Assembly (NCBI GenBank): GCA_030844895.1
Contig: CM061234.1
Coordinates: forward strand, 12,086,043-12,150,042
DNA: 64,000 nt
From: Ambrosia x helenae
Taxonomy: Eukaryota > Streptophyta > Magnoliopsida > Asterales > Asteraceae
Reading direction: 5' to 3'
In this document: positions 11,088 to 21,680 of the stretch, piece after piece
Layout: each line of letters starts with the position of its first letter
How positions within the stretch are numbered: position 1 is the first letter of the stretch
The notes under the pieces: model-generated
The model's input: only the letters and a program-made list of their open reading frames with translations
The model's database searches: none
Told to the model about the DNA's origin: nothing
Translations under genes and position numbers: made by a program

Positions 11088-13713
11088 TGTCACAACCTCA
11101 AATTTCCACGTGCGGGGTTTTACCGCGAGGCGTGTGACACACCAGGATCCAAGTCAACGGTCACAATAAACGGCGACTATATGAAATGAAAACAACGTAA
11201 ACTGCCTATTAAGTTTCAAAATCATTCCAACACAGCGGAAGCAAAATGTTATTACAACCCAACAGTAAATATAAACTCTGAAATGTTTAACAGCCATGCC
11301 TATGAATCCTAGACGCCGTGAGACTCCGTGCGCCTATCGACAGCTGCTACCTTAGCGACCTGAGACAAACATGCTAAAAACGTTAGCAAATAATGCCGGT
11401 GAGTTCACAGGTTTTTCATGACGACCGACTCCAAAATTTTCAATGAATACCCGTGGCCAAACCAGGCCACATCCAGGCAAACCATATGAATACATATCAC
11501 TACTGCGATTGGAAAACCATTACTGAGCTCGAATACTGTGAATACATGAATACTGCCCGAATTAATACTGGGAGTTGAATACCTTAGAGACAACATGAAC
11601 CCGTCCAACCTCCAATTGAACATGTGGGGCCGGCCTAGCCCAAATAGATCTATCCACATTTCCCCCGTTGTGCATCCCCGCACATTCATGGTTCTCCCTA
11701 GGACTTTCAACACATCGCATAGTAACTCAATGAATACTCCCAAGCATAATGAATACATGAATACCAAAACATTGTTGACACACCTTTTATGAAAACACAG
11801 TTGACATACGTTTAAAGAACACAACATGTTTTCTCCCCTGAAAATGTAAAACAGTAAAGAGTGGGGCCGTGAAACTCACCTAAGAGTGCGTCTTCCGATA
11901 AATAGAAATCCGACACGTGTGTGATAGTCCCGACTAATGGTAACCTATCAATGAGTTTGAATAAGTGTATTGACTACTAACCCGAAGGTTAACTAGTCCC
12001 CGATTGTCCAGATCTTGACTACGTGTGTTTAGAAATGTGTTTGAGTGTTAACCGGACATATCAGATGGACAACCTGACATCCCATTGGTGACCCATTACA
12101 TCAATTAATCAAGTACATAGGATTAACATATAAGTTTCAAGCATGTAACACTTAGTTTGCATCAAAAATCACGTATATGGAGTTGTAAGGTCGAATCAGC
12201 ATAACACATGTCCAGGTCCGACCCATAAGACCTTGGTTTGACTCCTGTGTGACTCATTCGATCTATACACAAGTTCATACAACCTAATATAAGTTCATTC
12301 GACCTTAACACATGTTTATTCGACCCTAACATGTGTTAATTCGACCTAAATCAAGTTCGTTTGACCTAACTGAGCCACCTTCGACCCCACATTGGTCGAA
12401 GGTATCCCAGGTTCGACCCCTGCAGCCTCCTTCTTCCTAAAACGCATCAAATCGCATCAAAACTATCCGAAAACATCACGAAGCACTGCAGTCAAGTATG
12501 AATAACATATCCCTACAAAACCCTACCGATTTTATTCCAAAATCAATCTGTTTTAATGCTTACCCAAAATGGCAAAATTATGGAAACGTCACATCATGCA
12601 TGAAAACTTTACCCAATTAGGAAACTTTCTGAAATCATTCAATAATCAACTCATCATGTTTAGATTATCATGTGTAGCAAAACCCCTAACCATATTATCC
12701 GTAATAACATCCTGAATCCAATACCTAAATCTATCAAAATCCCCAAAACAAGCAAAATATCATCATCCAACAATTGATAGCCTAAAATATCCAAAACCTA
12801 TCATCCATAGTAGCCCTAGAACCTTCTTATAACATCTATGCAGCACATAATCATCATACAACACATAACACACATAAAAACATCATTAACACAACATAAC
12901 ACATGTTAACTTGTATGAAAACTCATGTTTAATGATTAGGTTTTATTCAGAAAGATGTTAGGAAGGTTTTTAATTGTGAAAACCATATTAAAACAGATCT
13001 GGACCTTTAGGGCTTAATGAAAATGAATAAAAAAATGATTAAAAAGGGTTTTGAATGAAGAACACACCTTAGATCTTGGTTTAGGAGATGTTTGTAGGTT
13101 AGATTATGAAAAACAAGAGCAAAAACTCCTTCCCCAGTGATTAAAGTTGATAGAGAGTGTTTAGAGGCGTTTAGGGTTTGTGAAATGATGAAAAATGATA
13201 AAGTATGGTATTTATACTGATGCTTGATTCGACCCTATACATAGGTCGAAGGAGACTAGATGTGGTCGAATGAATCTATTAAGCTTCTGAATGTCTAGTT
13301 CGACCCCCCTACAGGTCGAACACAGACTGGGTCTTTCTAAGTTTTCTAGTTTTGTTGTTTTAACGCATTTTAACACATCCTAACACATGAACATGCAATC
13401 CTAAGATATGTTAATTACCAAGAACCATGGATAATCATCTAAACATCGTTAAAACACGTATTTGCATATTCTATACCATATACAGATCAATTCATGTTTG
13501 TTACTTAATCTAATTCATGTAATTCACCAACAACGGGACTCATGACTTGTGTGTGTGATTAACCCAAGGATCCTCCGAATCATTGAACCCTGGACAATAC
13601 AGAATGTAACCTGACTCGACTGAACTAGTTAAATATGTTTAAATAGACGTTTTTCGCTAAGGTAGACTTATGTGTTTGTGAAAAATGTTAACCTGAACAT
13701 GCCGGGTGTCACA
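11088..13713 (-). repeat. 5' LTR (right copy, full length) of the Gypsy element
   Basis: 2626 bp, from TGTCACAACC to GGGTGTCACA, TG...CA ends on the plus strand. It repeats the left LTR over about 2.4 kb and keeps the extra 280 bp the left copy has lost. Many TTCGACC motifs lie between about 12190 and 12420 and near 13230-13320. Confidence 0.88.
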
Positions 13714-13718
13714 AATAT

Positions 13719-15100
13719 TCTTGTCTTCTGAAATTTCTTAAAAATTTAGTTGACTTTTATATTGTCATACCTGAAACATTATACAATGGTTCTCTCAGTT
13801 CTCAAATAGGGGTTGTTCGTTTAGGATCCATACCCTATATATATATGCTACACAATAACCCATTATCCAGATGTAAACTTGACTTTTTTAATCTATGGTA
13901 ACACAGCCTAATTCCCTTTAAAAAATTCAAAGTGATGCTTTCTCTCACCTCAAAACACATATACAACTTTTGATTTTTACGGGTGATTTTTTATGCTTTT
14001 CTTTTTTTAGAATTACAATATTTTTATGGCTATTGTGATATTGTTTTATGTTTGGTGTGTACCATGCTTCGATAGATGACGATGGTTTTCATTCCTTGAA
14101 GATTGTGAATGACAAACGGCGAGTCATGATCTGACAAGGTGGTGGTGTTCCTGCAACATTGATGGTGGTCGTGATTATCAAAGTTGTTTTTCATCTAAAA
14201 ACACATGTTTTTTTGCTGTTTGGGTTTATAATTTGATTTTTTTAGTGAGATAAGTTTGAGAAAACATATGTTTTTGTTGTTGGGTTGTAATTTTTTTGGT
14301 GAGATAAGTTGTGTAAACATATGTTTTTGTTTCCTGGGTGCGTCAACGTTTAAATCACGTGTTACTAAAATTATGGTAACTTACTTAAAATTCTTTAAAA
14401 AAATATATGTTTGTTGTTTGTTTGTTATCATAAAACAAATTTTGAGAATAACATTAGTACTATACATTAATAAAATAATATAAATGTGCACAACTTTTAA
14501 GAAATGAAAGAGGAAAGATGATAGAGGAATGAGTTAAGAAAGAGTAAATAAAATAGGGAAATGTGCTTGTCAGGAAGAGAGGGAGAGAGAGAAAGAGAGT
14601 TTTAAAATTGTTGAACCATTTTACCCTTTTTGTACTACACATGTATCCTAACTTTTAATTATCAAAAGCGTGAAGCAATTCTAACCATAGATCATATAAG
14701 ATGGATGGTCAAGATGTGGGTTTTGCGGGTTTTCTTAAGTATGGAGGGTTTTCAATTTATCCATCCCCTATATATTCATAGGGATGAGATACTTTGAGAA
14801 CTCCACTGAGTTGTGAGAACCATAAGAACTCGTCCTAGCCATTTATCACACATATCCAACGGATGACAATGAATCTAAATTGTTTTTTGTCTTGTTTTGG
14901 AACAAAATATTTTATTAGATTTTTTAATCTAAAATACCACATGGAAGGGTAGTTTAGGTATATTAAAAAACATCTCTCTTCTCTACCTCGTTTCCTTCCA
15001 CTGCCACACATATCATATCATACAAACTCTTTTTTGAAGTTTAAAATTAAAAGACCTCAATCCTAGCATGACCCACTGATGCGTATGGTTTTAGTAGTTT
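13719..15100. other. Intergenic, possible MITE remnants
   Basis: No gene recognised. CCCTATATATATATGC near 13831 and CCCCTATATATTCATAGGG near 14766 look like facing ends of a decayed element, and a GAGAACTCC...GAGAACC motif sits at 14798. No target duplication found. Confidence 0.35.
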
Positions 15101-15122
15101 AAAAAGATGTCAATTTCCCCGG

Positions 15123-15780
15123 TGTCAAAAACTTGATGTGTCCATCCCAAAACATTGGTTTGGGGGAAACGACTGATTTTTACTAAACCTTTTTACAAAG
15201 TTTTAAATTTATAAAGTAAGCGATAATTACTTTTAGAAACTAAAACCAACACATAGGCAGAGAACCTTGTAGATGCATATATGTGGCTATCGCTTTTGGA
15301 TTGTACATGAATGCCGAAGTTTGAAGAAATGAAGTATCGAAGATGTTCATTCGACCACTCGTGGTGTCGAATGTATTTCATTATGGTCGAATGTAGTTTG
15401 TGTTTATCAGGTTTGTTTATGTGATGTTCATTCGTACCTTGTAATGTTTGAATGAGTTTATTCGACCTGTGCAGAGGTCAAATGGAGATGTTTATAAATA
15501 GGTTTGAGTCGAGTTTAAGTTAGAACTTTTGGTCATTTGTCGAGTGTGTTACGGTGTGTTTTCAGTGTGTGTTCTAGAGAGTTCCAAACTAGGCTTTCAT
15601 TAATATCTATGCATTGTAAACGTTTTATCAATCAATTATTAATGAAAGTGACTTTGAAAATGGATATTATTGTGTTCTGATCTGATCATTATCATTTTGC
15701 ATGTGATCTAGGGTTTTCGCACCTAGATTACTCATACTTATGAGATATTATTGTTGATTTGTCAAATCCGATCCTTTACA
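15123..15780 (+). repeat. Probable 5' LTR of a Copia element (left edge uncertain)
   Basis: It ends CCTTTACA directly before a primer site and contains a TATA box (TATAAATAG, 15493-15501) and GGTCGAA/TTCGACC motifs. The start is a guess (first suitable TG at 15123); no second LTR copy is present for comparison. Confidence 0.5.
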
Positions 15781-15783
15781 AAG

Positions 15784-15795
15784 TGATATCAGAGC
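15784..15795 (+). other. Primer binding site, tRNA-Met type (one mismatch)
   Basis: TGATATCAGAGC, one base from TGGTATCAGAGC, three bases after the LTR end CCTTTACA. Confidence 0.75.
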
Positions 15796-16524
15796 ATTGC
15801 TCAATCACACAACTGCAAATTGATAGTTTTCAATCAGATTTTTCATCAAAAACATCAAAAGTTTTTCTGTTTTGCATGAACTTTGCATGAACATGGAAAT
15901 TGATTGATTTAGACTTGTTTTTATGGATAAAATCAAAATTTCTTTCACAAAACTTGATCTCCATAAGATCCGATTCAAATCCTATCTATTTTCATTGAAA
16001 TCCATCAACTTTTGCAAAATTCATATCAAATTAGTTGATTTAGGAAGAAAAATGTATTTTCAAATGGGTCGGGTCAAACGTGTTTGAGATAGGTCAAAGG
16101 AGTCAAAGTTTTGGGTCAAAAGAGTGATTTTTAGGTCGAATCAATCTGATTTAGGTCGAATCAAGTGGGTTTATAGGTCGAATCAGTTTGTTTGTTCTTC
16201 ATTCAGAGTGTGTTGTGTTTCATTCGACCATTCCTAGTTCATTCGAACCATCGATAGGTCGAACGAAGATCATATTTAGGTCGAACGAAGTTCTATCAGT
16301 TCAGTATCTCATTCGAACTTTGTATCAAGGGTCGAACCAGTACTTTCAAGTTCATTCGAACCCTCGACATTGGTGTTTAGGTCGAACCAACTTCCAGATT
16401 TTTAGATTTTCTAAGTGTTGTTATCTCGTACATCATAGACAACATTTGGGGATTACTGATGACACCGAGACCTGCTATGACATAACCACAGCAAGTACTT
16501 ACTAACCCTTGGGCCATTGTAGTC
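15796..16524 (+). other. Copia leader with a GGTCGAA motif cluster
   Basis: Between primer site and gag. About 16130-16400 holds at least seven GGTCGAA/GGTCGAAC copies plus several ATTCGAAC/ATTCGACC copies, often after CATTCGA. The short frames here are the motif repeats read as codons, not genes. Confidence 0.6.
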
Positions 16525-18937
16525 GTGAGAGGAAACACACAATCACCGCAGATACCAAATTACTTTGCTACATCGAGTTCATCACAACGCGCTGTTACCC
16601 ATCCTTCACAACAAATGCCAGATTATTGGGGAGTTGCAGCAACAGCAGTAGCTCAAAGTCAGACCACCAATGCTATTACTACCTTGGTTAATGACTTATC
16701 AACAGCAAATGGAAACCGTCCACTGAAGATGTTAGATATGAGTGAATATCATGGATGGCAAAGAAGATTCAAGATTCATCTGGAAGGCATGGGACTAGAA
16801 GGTGGGGAGGCATGACAGATGATTATGAAGGGTTATAGTCAACAAATGACTGAGAAAACGAACACACCAATTGCACTTGAGGACCTGAAGGACGATGAAA
16901 AGAAGAAATATGCAGCTAAAAAGAAGGCGTATTCTCAGTTATCTCAGGCATTGACTATAGATCTATTGCATCAGTTTGGGCCAAGTGCGACTTCGAAGCA
17001 ACTTTGGGACACTTTGAAAAGTAGGCACGATGGAAATGAGAAAACTAGGAGAATTCGTGCAGAAGAGATTAAGAAGGAGTTTGAGAATTCCAGTTATGCT
17101 GGGAATGAGACATTGAAGGAGCTTATACCAAGATTCTTTCATTTCTTGTCCGAGTTATCGAGCTATTTGATTTTGTATCCCATGACTGAAGTTGTTAAGA
17201 AGTTTGCTGACTCGTTGCCTCCGTATTAGGGACAACATGTTGTGGTTCTGAATGAGAAGGATGCATTTCAGTATTGGTCTATCAATGAGTTCATTCAAAA
17301 GCTGGAAAATAAAGAGATGGAAGAAAGTAGAAAGGCAAAAAGAGCACAGTTTCCACAAAATCCTGAGCTATACTATGCTACATCATCTTCTACTACTTCT
17401 ATTCCATCAGGAGGGGGAGTGTTGCACCTCAAACTGCCTTTTGTATAAAAGGTTGAACCACCAATGAGTGCAGGAAGTTATTACTCATCTGGACCATCAT
17501 ACACACCAACTTCTTACACAACAAGTCAACCTCCTATGTCAGCCGCAAGTTATTATGGAACATCATCGGTGAGTATTCCACAACAACAACCACAAATTGC
17601 ACCGGTGATGAACCAAGCCTCATCAAGCCAAAGTCCGATTGTGTTGGAAACCTCCAACATGAACAATGTGACAGTAGAAGTGGCACAATAACACATTGCT
17701 TTGGTTTCAGCAATGGTTGTTTCTTATAGTGGACTAGTGGCTAGTCAGATATGCAACAACAATCTGACTAATGAGGACTATGCCCAGATTGATAAAGAAG
17801 AGATGGAACTGATTGATATCTAGTGGGCATTTGCAAGCGTGATGAGAAGGGTAACTGAGTTTATTGAGAAGACCGGCATAACTGATCTTGCTACTTCACC
17901 GAACACTACCTATGGTTTCAACAAAGCCAAGGTTACGTGTTTCAATTGTGGAACAAGATGTCATTTTGCTAGAGAGTGTACCCAACCTAAACAACAAGGT
18001 AACCAAAATCCTTTCAACTTAAATTACCAAAATCGTCAATCACAGAACCAAGTTACCTTCCAAAGCCAAAACAACAACAACAACTATCAAAACCAAAACA
18101 ATTACCAAAACCGACAAAACACCTCCCAAAATACCACACAAAGGCAAACATCCACAACCAACCAAAACCAAACAACACCAAACCAAACCAGAACCATTGT
18201 TCTAGTTTCTACACTAAACACTCAACAGCAGAATGAGAATCAAGCTTTGGTGATTCAGAAGGATGAAGGTTTTGATTGGAATTCAATGCAACTAGGTGTT
18301 GAAGAGGTCACTGGTGGGAATGTTGCTTGTTTTGCTCAAGAGGTGGTGAGCGAGGAGTCGGTGATAGTTGATGACTTGGAAAAAGAGAAAGTATCTGAGA
18401 AGATTTCTGAGGTAGTGATTGAAGAGATTGTTGAAGAGGTGGTTCCTAATGCTGTATCTGAGAAGGTTGAGGAACCGGTTTCAGGGACTATTATTGATTC
18501 TGTTGGTGATGTCTCTGATGATCGAGAATCTATCTATTCTGATTCTGAAAGTGAATCTGATTATGAGGCTAGTGTGAACTCGCTTGATGATGATATTGAT
18601 AAACTTCTAGCTGAAGCAGATTTTCTGATGACAAAGAAATCTTGTATGGTAAATGATGCTTTCACAAAGGTGGATTACTCCAAGTTTTTAGCTGGAAAGG
18701 AAGCTCATTTTGTTTTGATAGCCATGACAGATCCTCCTAAACCGGTAAGTTCTAACTCTTCTTCTAGTGATAAGTATTATGGCAAATGCGATAGACTTGA
18801 GGATGAGGTTAAGCACTTAAAGCATCAACTTGAAAGTGCTAAAATTGTCATCGAGTCGTATCATAAATATGAGAGAGACTTTAACCAAACACTTGAAAGC
18901 TATAAGAAAGACGTTTCTGAATTGACTAAAACTCTTT
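16525..18937 (+). pseudogene. Ty1/Copia-type gag with five in-frame stops, no frameshift
   Basis: Gag-like polyprotein in one unbroken frame for 2.4 kb. It has a UBN2-type copia gag region (LKSRHDGNEKTRRIR, FQYWSINEFIQKLENKEM), a serine/tyrosine/glutamine-rich linker, a CCHC knuckle (CFNCGTRCHFAREC, 17938-17979), an Asn/Gln-rich stretch and an acidic coiled-coil-like tail (DEVKHLKHQLESAK). Stops at 16813 (TGA), 17227 (TAG), 17446 (TAA), 17689 (TAA) and 17821 (TAG) interrupt otherwise continuous sense. It ends at a sharp break near 18938; protease, integrase and RT are absent. Confidence 0.85.
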
Positions 18938-19023
18938 CACGGGACCACTACCAGCGTGGGTGGCGGCGGTGTTATCGTGCTGGTAATTGATACCCGTGGA
19001 CAATTCGGTAGGCGCCCCGTCCC
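18938..19023 (+). mobile_element. LINE leader-like fragment fused to the copia break
   Basis: About 85 bp (GGGACCACTACCAGCGTGGG through GGCGCCCCGTCCCCCTTA) match, in reverse orientation, 63815-63900, which lies upstream of a LINE ORF1 relic. The copia gag sense ends exactly where this begins. Confidence 0.65.
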
Positions 19024-19614
19024 CCTTAGTGATGAAGAAATGCGTAAAGCGGTGGACAAATGTCTTGTAACAATGTCAAGGGTTCCAGCACCGCAAATCC
19101 TTCATAACCCTACGATGTTGTATGTCTATATGGGTGATGAAGATTTTATCAAGTGGATGGTTGCTCTCCAGGGGAGATAGATTATATTTTCTTTCTGCTT
19201 AAAATGTTTCTGAGGCAATAACGAATGTTGATAACACGTTGAAAGTTAAATGTATCGATGTAAAATGTAATGAGGACTTCATAATATAATTTGAAGTTGT
19301 TTTTATATGTTAATTGTCTTTTTGTGTTAATGATGACTATTTTAGCTTTCTGTGCCAACGTAATAAGTAAAAAAAATGCATCAATTAAGTACCATTTAGA
19401 TTTTATAACTATAAAGTTTGATAATGACATTTTGTTATCTAATATTGACTATAAGGAATTGATACACGTGTAAATATAATTAATAAAAACTTAATACACA
19501 TCGAATTTAATATCATGAAGTTCGTATACATGAGGAAAGGAATTAGAATAACAATCAACAAAATACTGAACGACACGAATACAATTATTAATAGAAATTA
19601 CACCCAAATTTTCT
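19024..19614. other. Unassigned, with a 50-codon open stretch
   Basis: After the LINE-like fragment an open plus frame continues to TAG at 19178-19180 (ends WMVALQGR); I do not recognise it. The remainder to 19614 is AT-rich. I looked for a geminivirus coat-protein-like reading here, next to the C3-like gene, and did not find one. Confidence 0.35.
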
Positions 19615-19906
19615 AGTTATTTCATAACATGAAATTTGAGCTTAATCAAGAAGCCATTCGTAGACGGTGTCAATGTTGTCCATGTCAAGAAGGTGAGGTA
19701 ACACTTGTGGAGGTTTAGGTTCTTTCGAATGTTGTCCATGTTGAAATTTGAGCTTAATCAAGAAGCCATTCGTAGTCTAGATGTTGATGAAATGGCCATT
19801 GATGGTGCTGCATTATTTTGAAATAAAGGGGGTTGTGGATCTCCCAGAGGTACACGCCATTCTCTGCTTGAGACGCAGTGATAAGTTCCCCTGTATGAAA
19901 ATCCAT
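19615..19906 (-). pseudogene. Endogenous geminivirus C3/REn-like sequence
   Basis: REn is the geminivirus replication enhancer that works with Rep. A minus-strand ATG at 19904-19906 opens a 50-codon frame (stop 19754-19756) whose first 30 residues, with the QAENGVYLWEI core, match REn. Further REn-like sense (C-terminal type) reappears at about 19730-19615 after a direct duplication: a 34-bp segment occurs at 19630-19663 and 19742-19775. The normal length is about 130 residues, so the copy is broken by the duplication. The overlap with the C2-like frame is the natural viral arrangement. Confidence 0.75.
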
Positions 19907-19995
19907 GCGAATTTATTCTACAAGAAGAAGTAACGTAAATAGAACAACCGCAAGGTAATGGAAGATGTTTTCTCCTTGGGGCTCTGGTGCTTTAG
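19820..19995 (-). pseudogene. Endogenous geminivirus C2/TrAP-like sequence
   Basis: In a second minus-strand frame overlapping the C3-like start, a Cys/His cluster (PCGCSIYV, then CVSSREWRVPLGD) matches the zinc-binding centre of the viral transcriptional activator. There are stops upstream in the same frame and no intact start. Recognition rests on this motif plus its position between the Rep end and C3. Confidence 0.65.
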
Positions 19996-20945
19996 CGGCC
20001 CTATGAAGAATCTTCTTGTTGGGCGGTGAAGAGGGGCTCTTTGTTGTGTCCGTTCCATGAGACCCCCATTCTCGCTTTTATTGAGAAATTCTTCATACGA
20101 GGACCCCACACCTGGGTTACACGGTATAATACAAGGGATGCTCCCTTTTATTTGTATAGGTTTTCCATATCTATAATTAGATTGCCATCCACCTTGGCAA
20201 CCAATAAATTCCTTCCAATGTTTTAAAAATTATGGGGGCACGCCATCAATGACGTTATACTCAGATGCATTGGAAAAAAAAAATCTTGGGGTTTAGGTCT
20301 AAATGACCACAAAAATAAGTATGTTTTCCTAATGATCTTGCCCATAGAGTTTTACCTTTCCTTGAACGACCTTCTATAATTAAGGATTTAGGTCTGAATA
20401 GGTGCGCAACGCTGTCAGGGTTCAAGTAACTGCTTACCCACCCATGCATAACATTGGGAACATTGTCAAAATCAGCAATTGTGTATGGGCTTACCCACAC
20501 CTACATAAGATTGGGAACATTATCAAAATCAACAATTATATACGGGCTTACCCATACCTGCATAACATTGGGAACATTGTCAAAATCAACAATTGTGTAT
20601 GGGCTTGTCCATTGTTCAAGGGGCTGGTCGAACAACCTTTCGAGATTAGCACTAATGTTGTGATATAACAACAACAAAAATTTTAGGTTGTTCTTCCCTA
20701 AGGATTGCCAATGCCTGTTCTTTAGTTTCAGACTTCAAGGCCTTGACATAAGATTCAATTTCAGTTTCTCTACCCCCTTCTAATCTTCCATCCAGTTGGA
20801 ATACGCCCTAATCCGTAATCTCCTTCTTTTTCTATGTAATTATTTACATCGGAACTGGATTTTTCCATTTGAATATTAGGATGGTAGCGTACATCTGGAT
20901 TGGTGGAATATAAATCAAAGAACCTGCTATTTTTATACGTCTGTC
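19996..20945 (-). pseudogene. Endogenous geminivirus Rep (C1)-like sequence, broken
   Basis: Rep starts rolling-circle replication (HUH nuclease) and has an SF3 helicase. Read leftward from 20945, the fragments in order are the nuclease-domain part after motif II, including motif III Tyr (codon 20836-20838, YIEKEG); the oligomerisation region (about 20660-20800); a linker; Walker A GRSRKGKT (20348-20371); a Walker B-like VIDG (20242-20253); motif C-like CNPG (near 20115); and the C-terminal end (SSYEEFL, about 20090). Motifs I and II are missing. Frame changes occur in an A-run at about 20271-20282 and near 20655 and 20805, plus stops, so nothing intact can be made. I did not see the viral TAATATTAC origin nearby. 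Confidence 0.82.
20430..20600 (-). repeat. 57-bp tandem triplication inside the Rep-like linker
   Basis: Three units with GGGC at 20487, 20544 and 20601. 57 bp is 19 codons, so the frame is kept; each unit reads approximately WVSPYTI.DFDNVPNVM on the minus strand. The middle copy has a TAG. Only one copy is expected between the Rep nuclease and helicase domains. Confidence 0.85.
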
Positions 20946-21231
20946 AACGTCGGGTACTAGTCAATACTAGGCCGTTGATCCCTCACCAGAAATAGCTAGC
21001 CATCCCTCCAAAATGAGGGTGTTGTTCATCATCTATAGAAGACCCACTAACCCCAAGCAACTTCAATGTCCCCTTAAAAACCTTTGAAGGTGAAAATTAA
21101 TCCAAATTGTCAAAAAAGTGATGAAAAAGTTCATAAAACCCATTTTTTATCCAAAAAGTTCTCAAGTTTATCAACAACACAGATTTGTAACGTAGATAAT
21201 AACCAAATAACCCATTAATCAAGCCTGGAAT
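20946..21231 (-). other. Copia leader or internal remnant next to the viral relic
   Basis: Lies between the Copia-type primer site (minus strand) and the first Rep-like residues. No gag sense recognised; a short ATG frame near 21040 stops quickly. Confidence 0.35.
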
Positions 21232-21244
21232 GCTCTAATACCAC
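21232..21244 (-). other. Primer binding site of a minus-strand Copia-like element
   Basis: The minus strand reads GTGGTATTAGAGC next to the LTR edge TGTAAGACCG at 21246; one base differs from the usual TGGTATCAGAGC core. Confidence 0.65.
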
Positions 21245-21245
21245 T

Positions 21246-21680
21246 TGTAAGACCGTTTTTTATCTAATAACAAATTGATTTGACGGGTTTTTCTCAATAC
21301 TTAAGGCATAAAAAAATATTATCAAGTTTGGATTATTATCTAGATGATGTGGATCAAGAACAATGAAACACAAGATGCAAGAAACACACAGATACTATCA
21401 AATCACGCAGATTGATATTGGCTTACTCAAAGCAAAAGGATTCCCACACACTTAAGAATATCAATTGAGAGTGCTAAGAGCTTTGAGGGTGAGACTGAGA
21501 AATTTTTACTTTGTGTCAGTCTCCCCCCTCTGAGTCTCCTTGGCATAGGGAGACCGAGGCCTTCGTCTCCATAGCCTACGTAATCTTAGTCTTGTCACTG
21601 GTATACAAATATCATAACAGGAGATCTAATAAATATAAACAACGACAAACAACACTAGATGGGGACATATTACGCTAACA
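21246..21680 (-). repeat. Copia-type LTR, 5' end of a truncated element
   Basis: Starts TGTAAGACCG at the primer-site side; a plausible outer end is CTAACA at 21680. About 435 bp, no second copy in the window, so the outer edge is inferred from TG...CA only. Confidence 0.5.

Larger units (their letters stand above)
6609..13713 (-). mobile_element. Ty3/Gypsy LTR retrotransposon, gag-only, decayed
   Basis: Two long direct repeats (6609-8991 and 11088-13713) flank a minus-strand gag. The element starts TGTCACA, ends TGTCACA, and is flanked by the 5-bp duplication AATAT (6604-6608 and 13714-13718). A tRNA-iMet-type primer site adjoins the right LTR, which is therefore the 5' LTR. Protease beyond its first residues, RT, RNase H and integrase are missing: sequence runs from the gag/protease border (about 9100) almost directly into the left LTR, which lacks the roughly 280 bp present at the matching side of the right LTR. 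One deletion could explain both losses. The assignment to Gypsy rests on the gag. Confidence 0.9.

Noticed and set aside
16188..16505. 105-residue frame in the Copia leader
   Set aside because: It is the GGTCGAA/ATTCGAAC motif cluster read as codons, upstream of the real gag frame.
18956..19180. 75-residue frame as a virus coat-protein remnant
   Set aside because: Its first third is the LINE leader repeat, and the rest shows no coat-protein motif I recognise despite lying beside the viral relic.
19500..21250. Viral origin (TAATATTAC stem-loop) near the Rep-like relic
   Set aside because: I scanned by eye and did not see the nonanucleotide; without it I do not call an origin.
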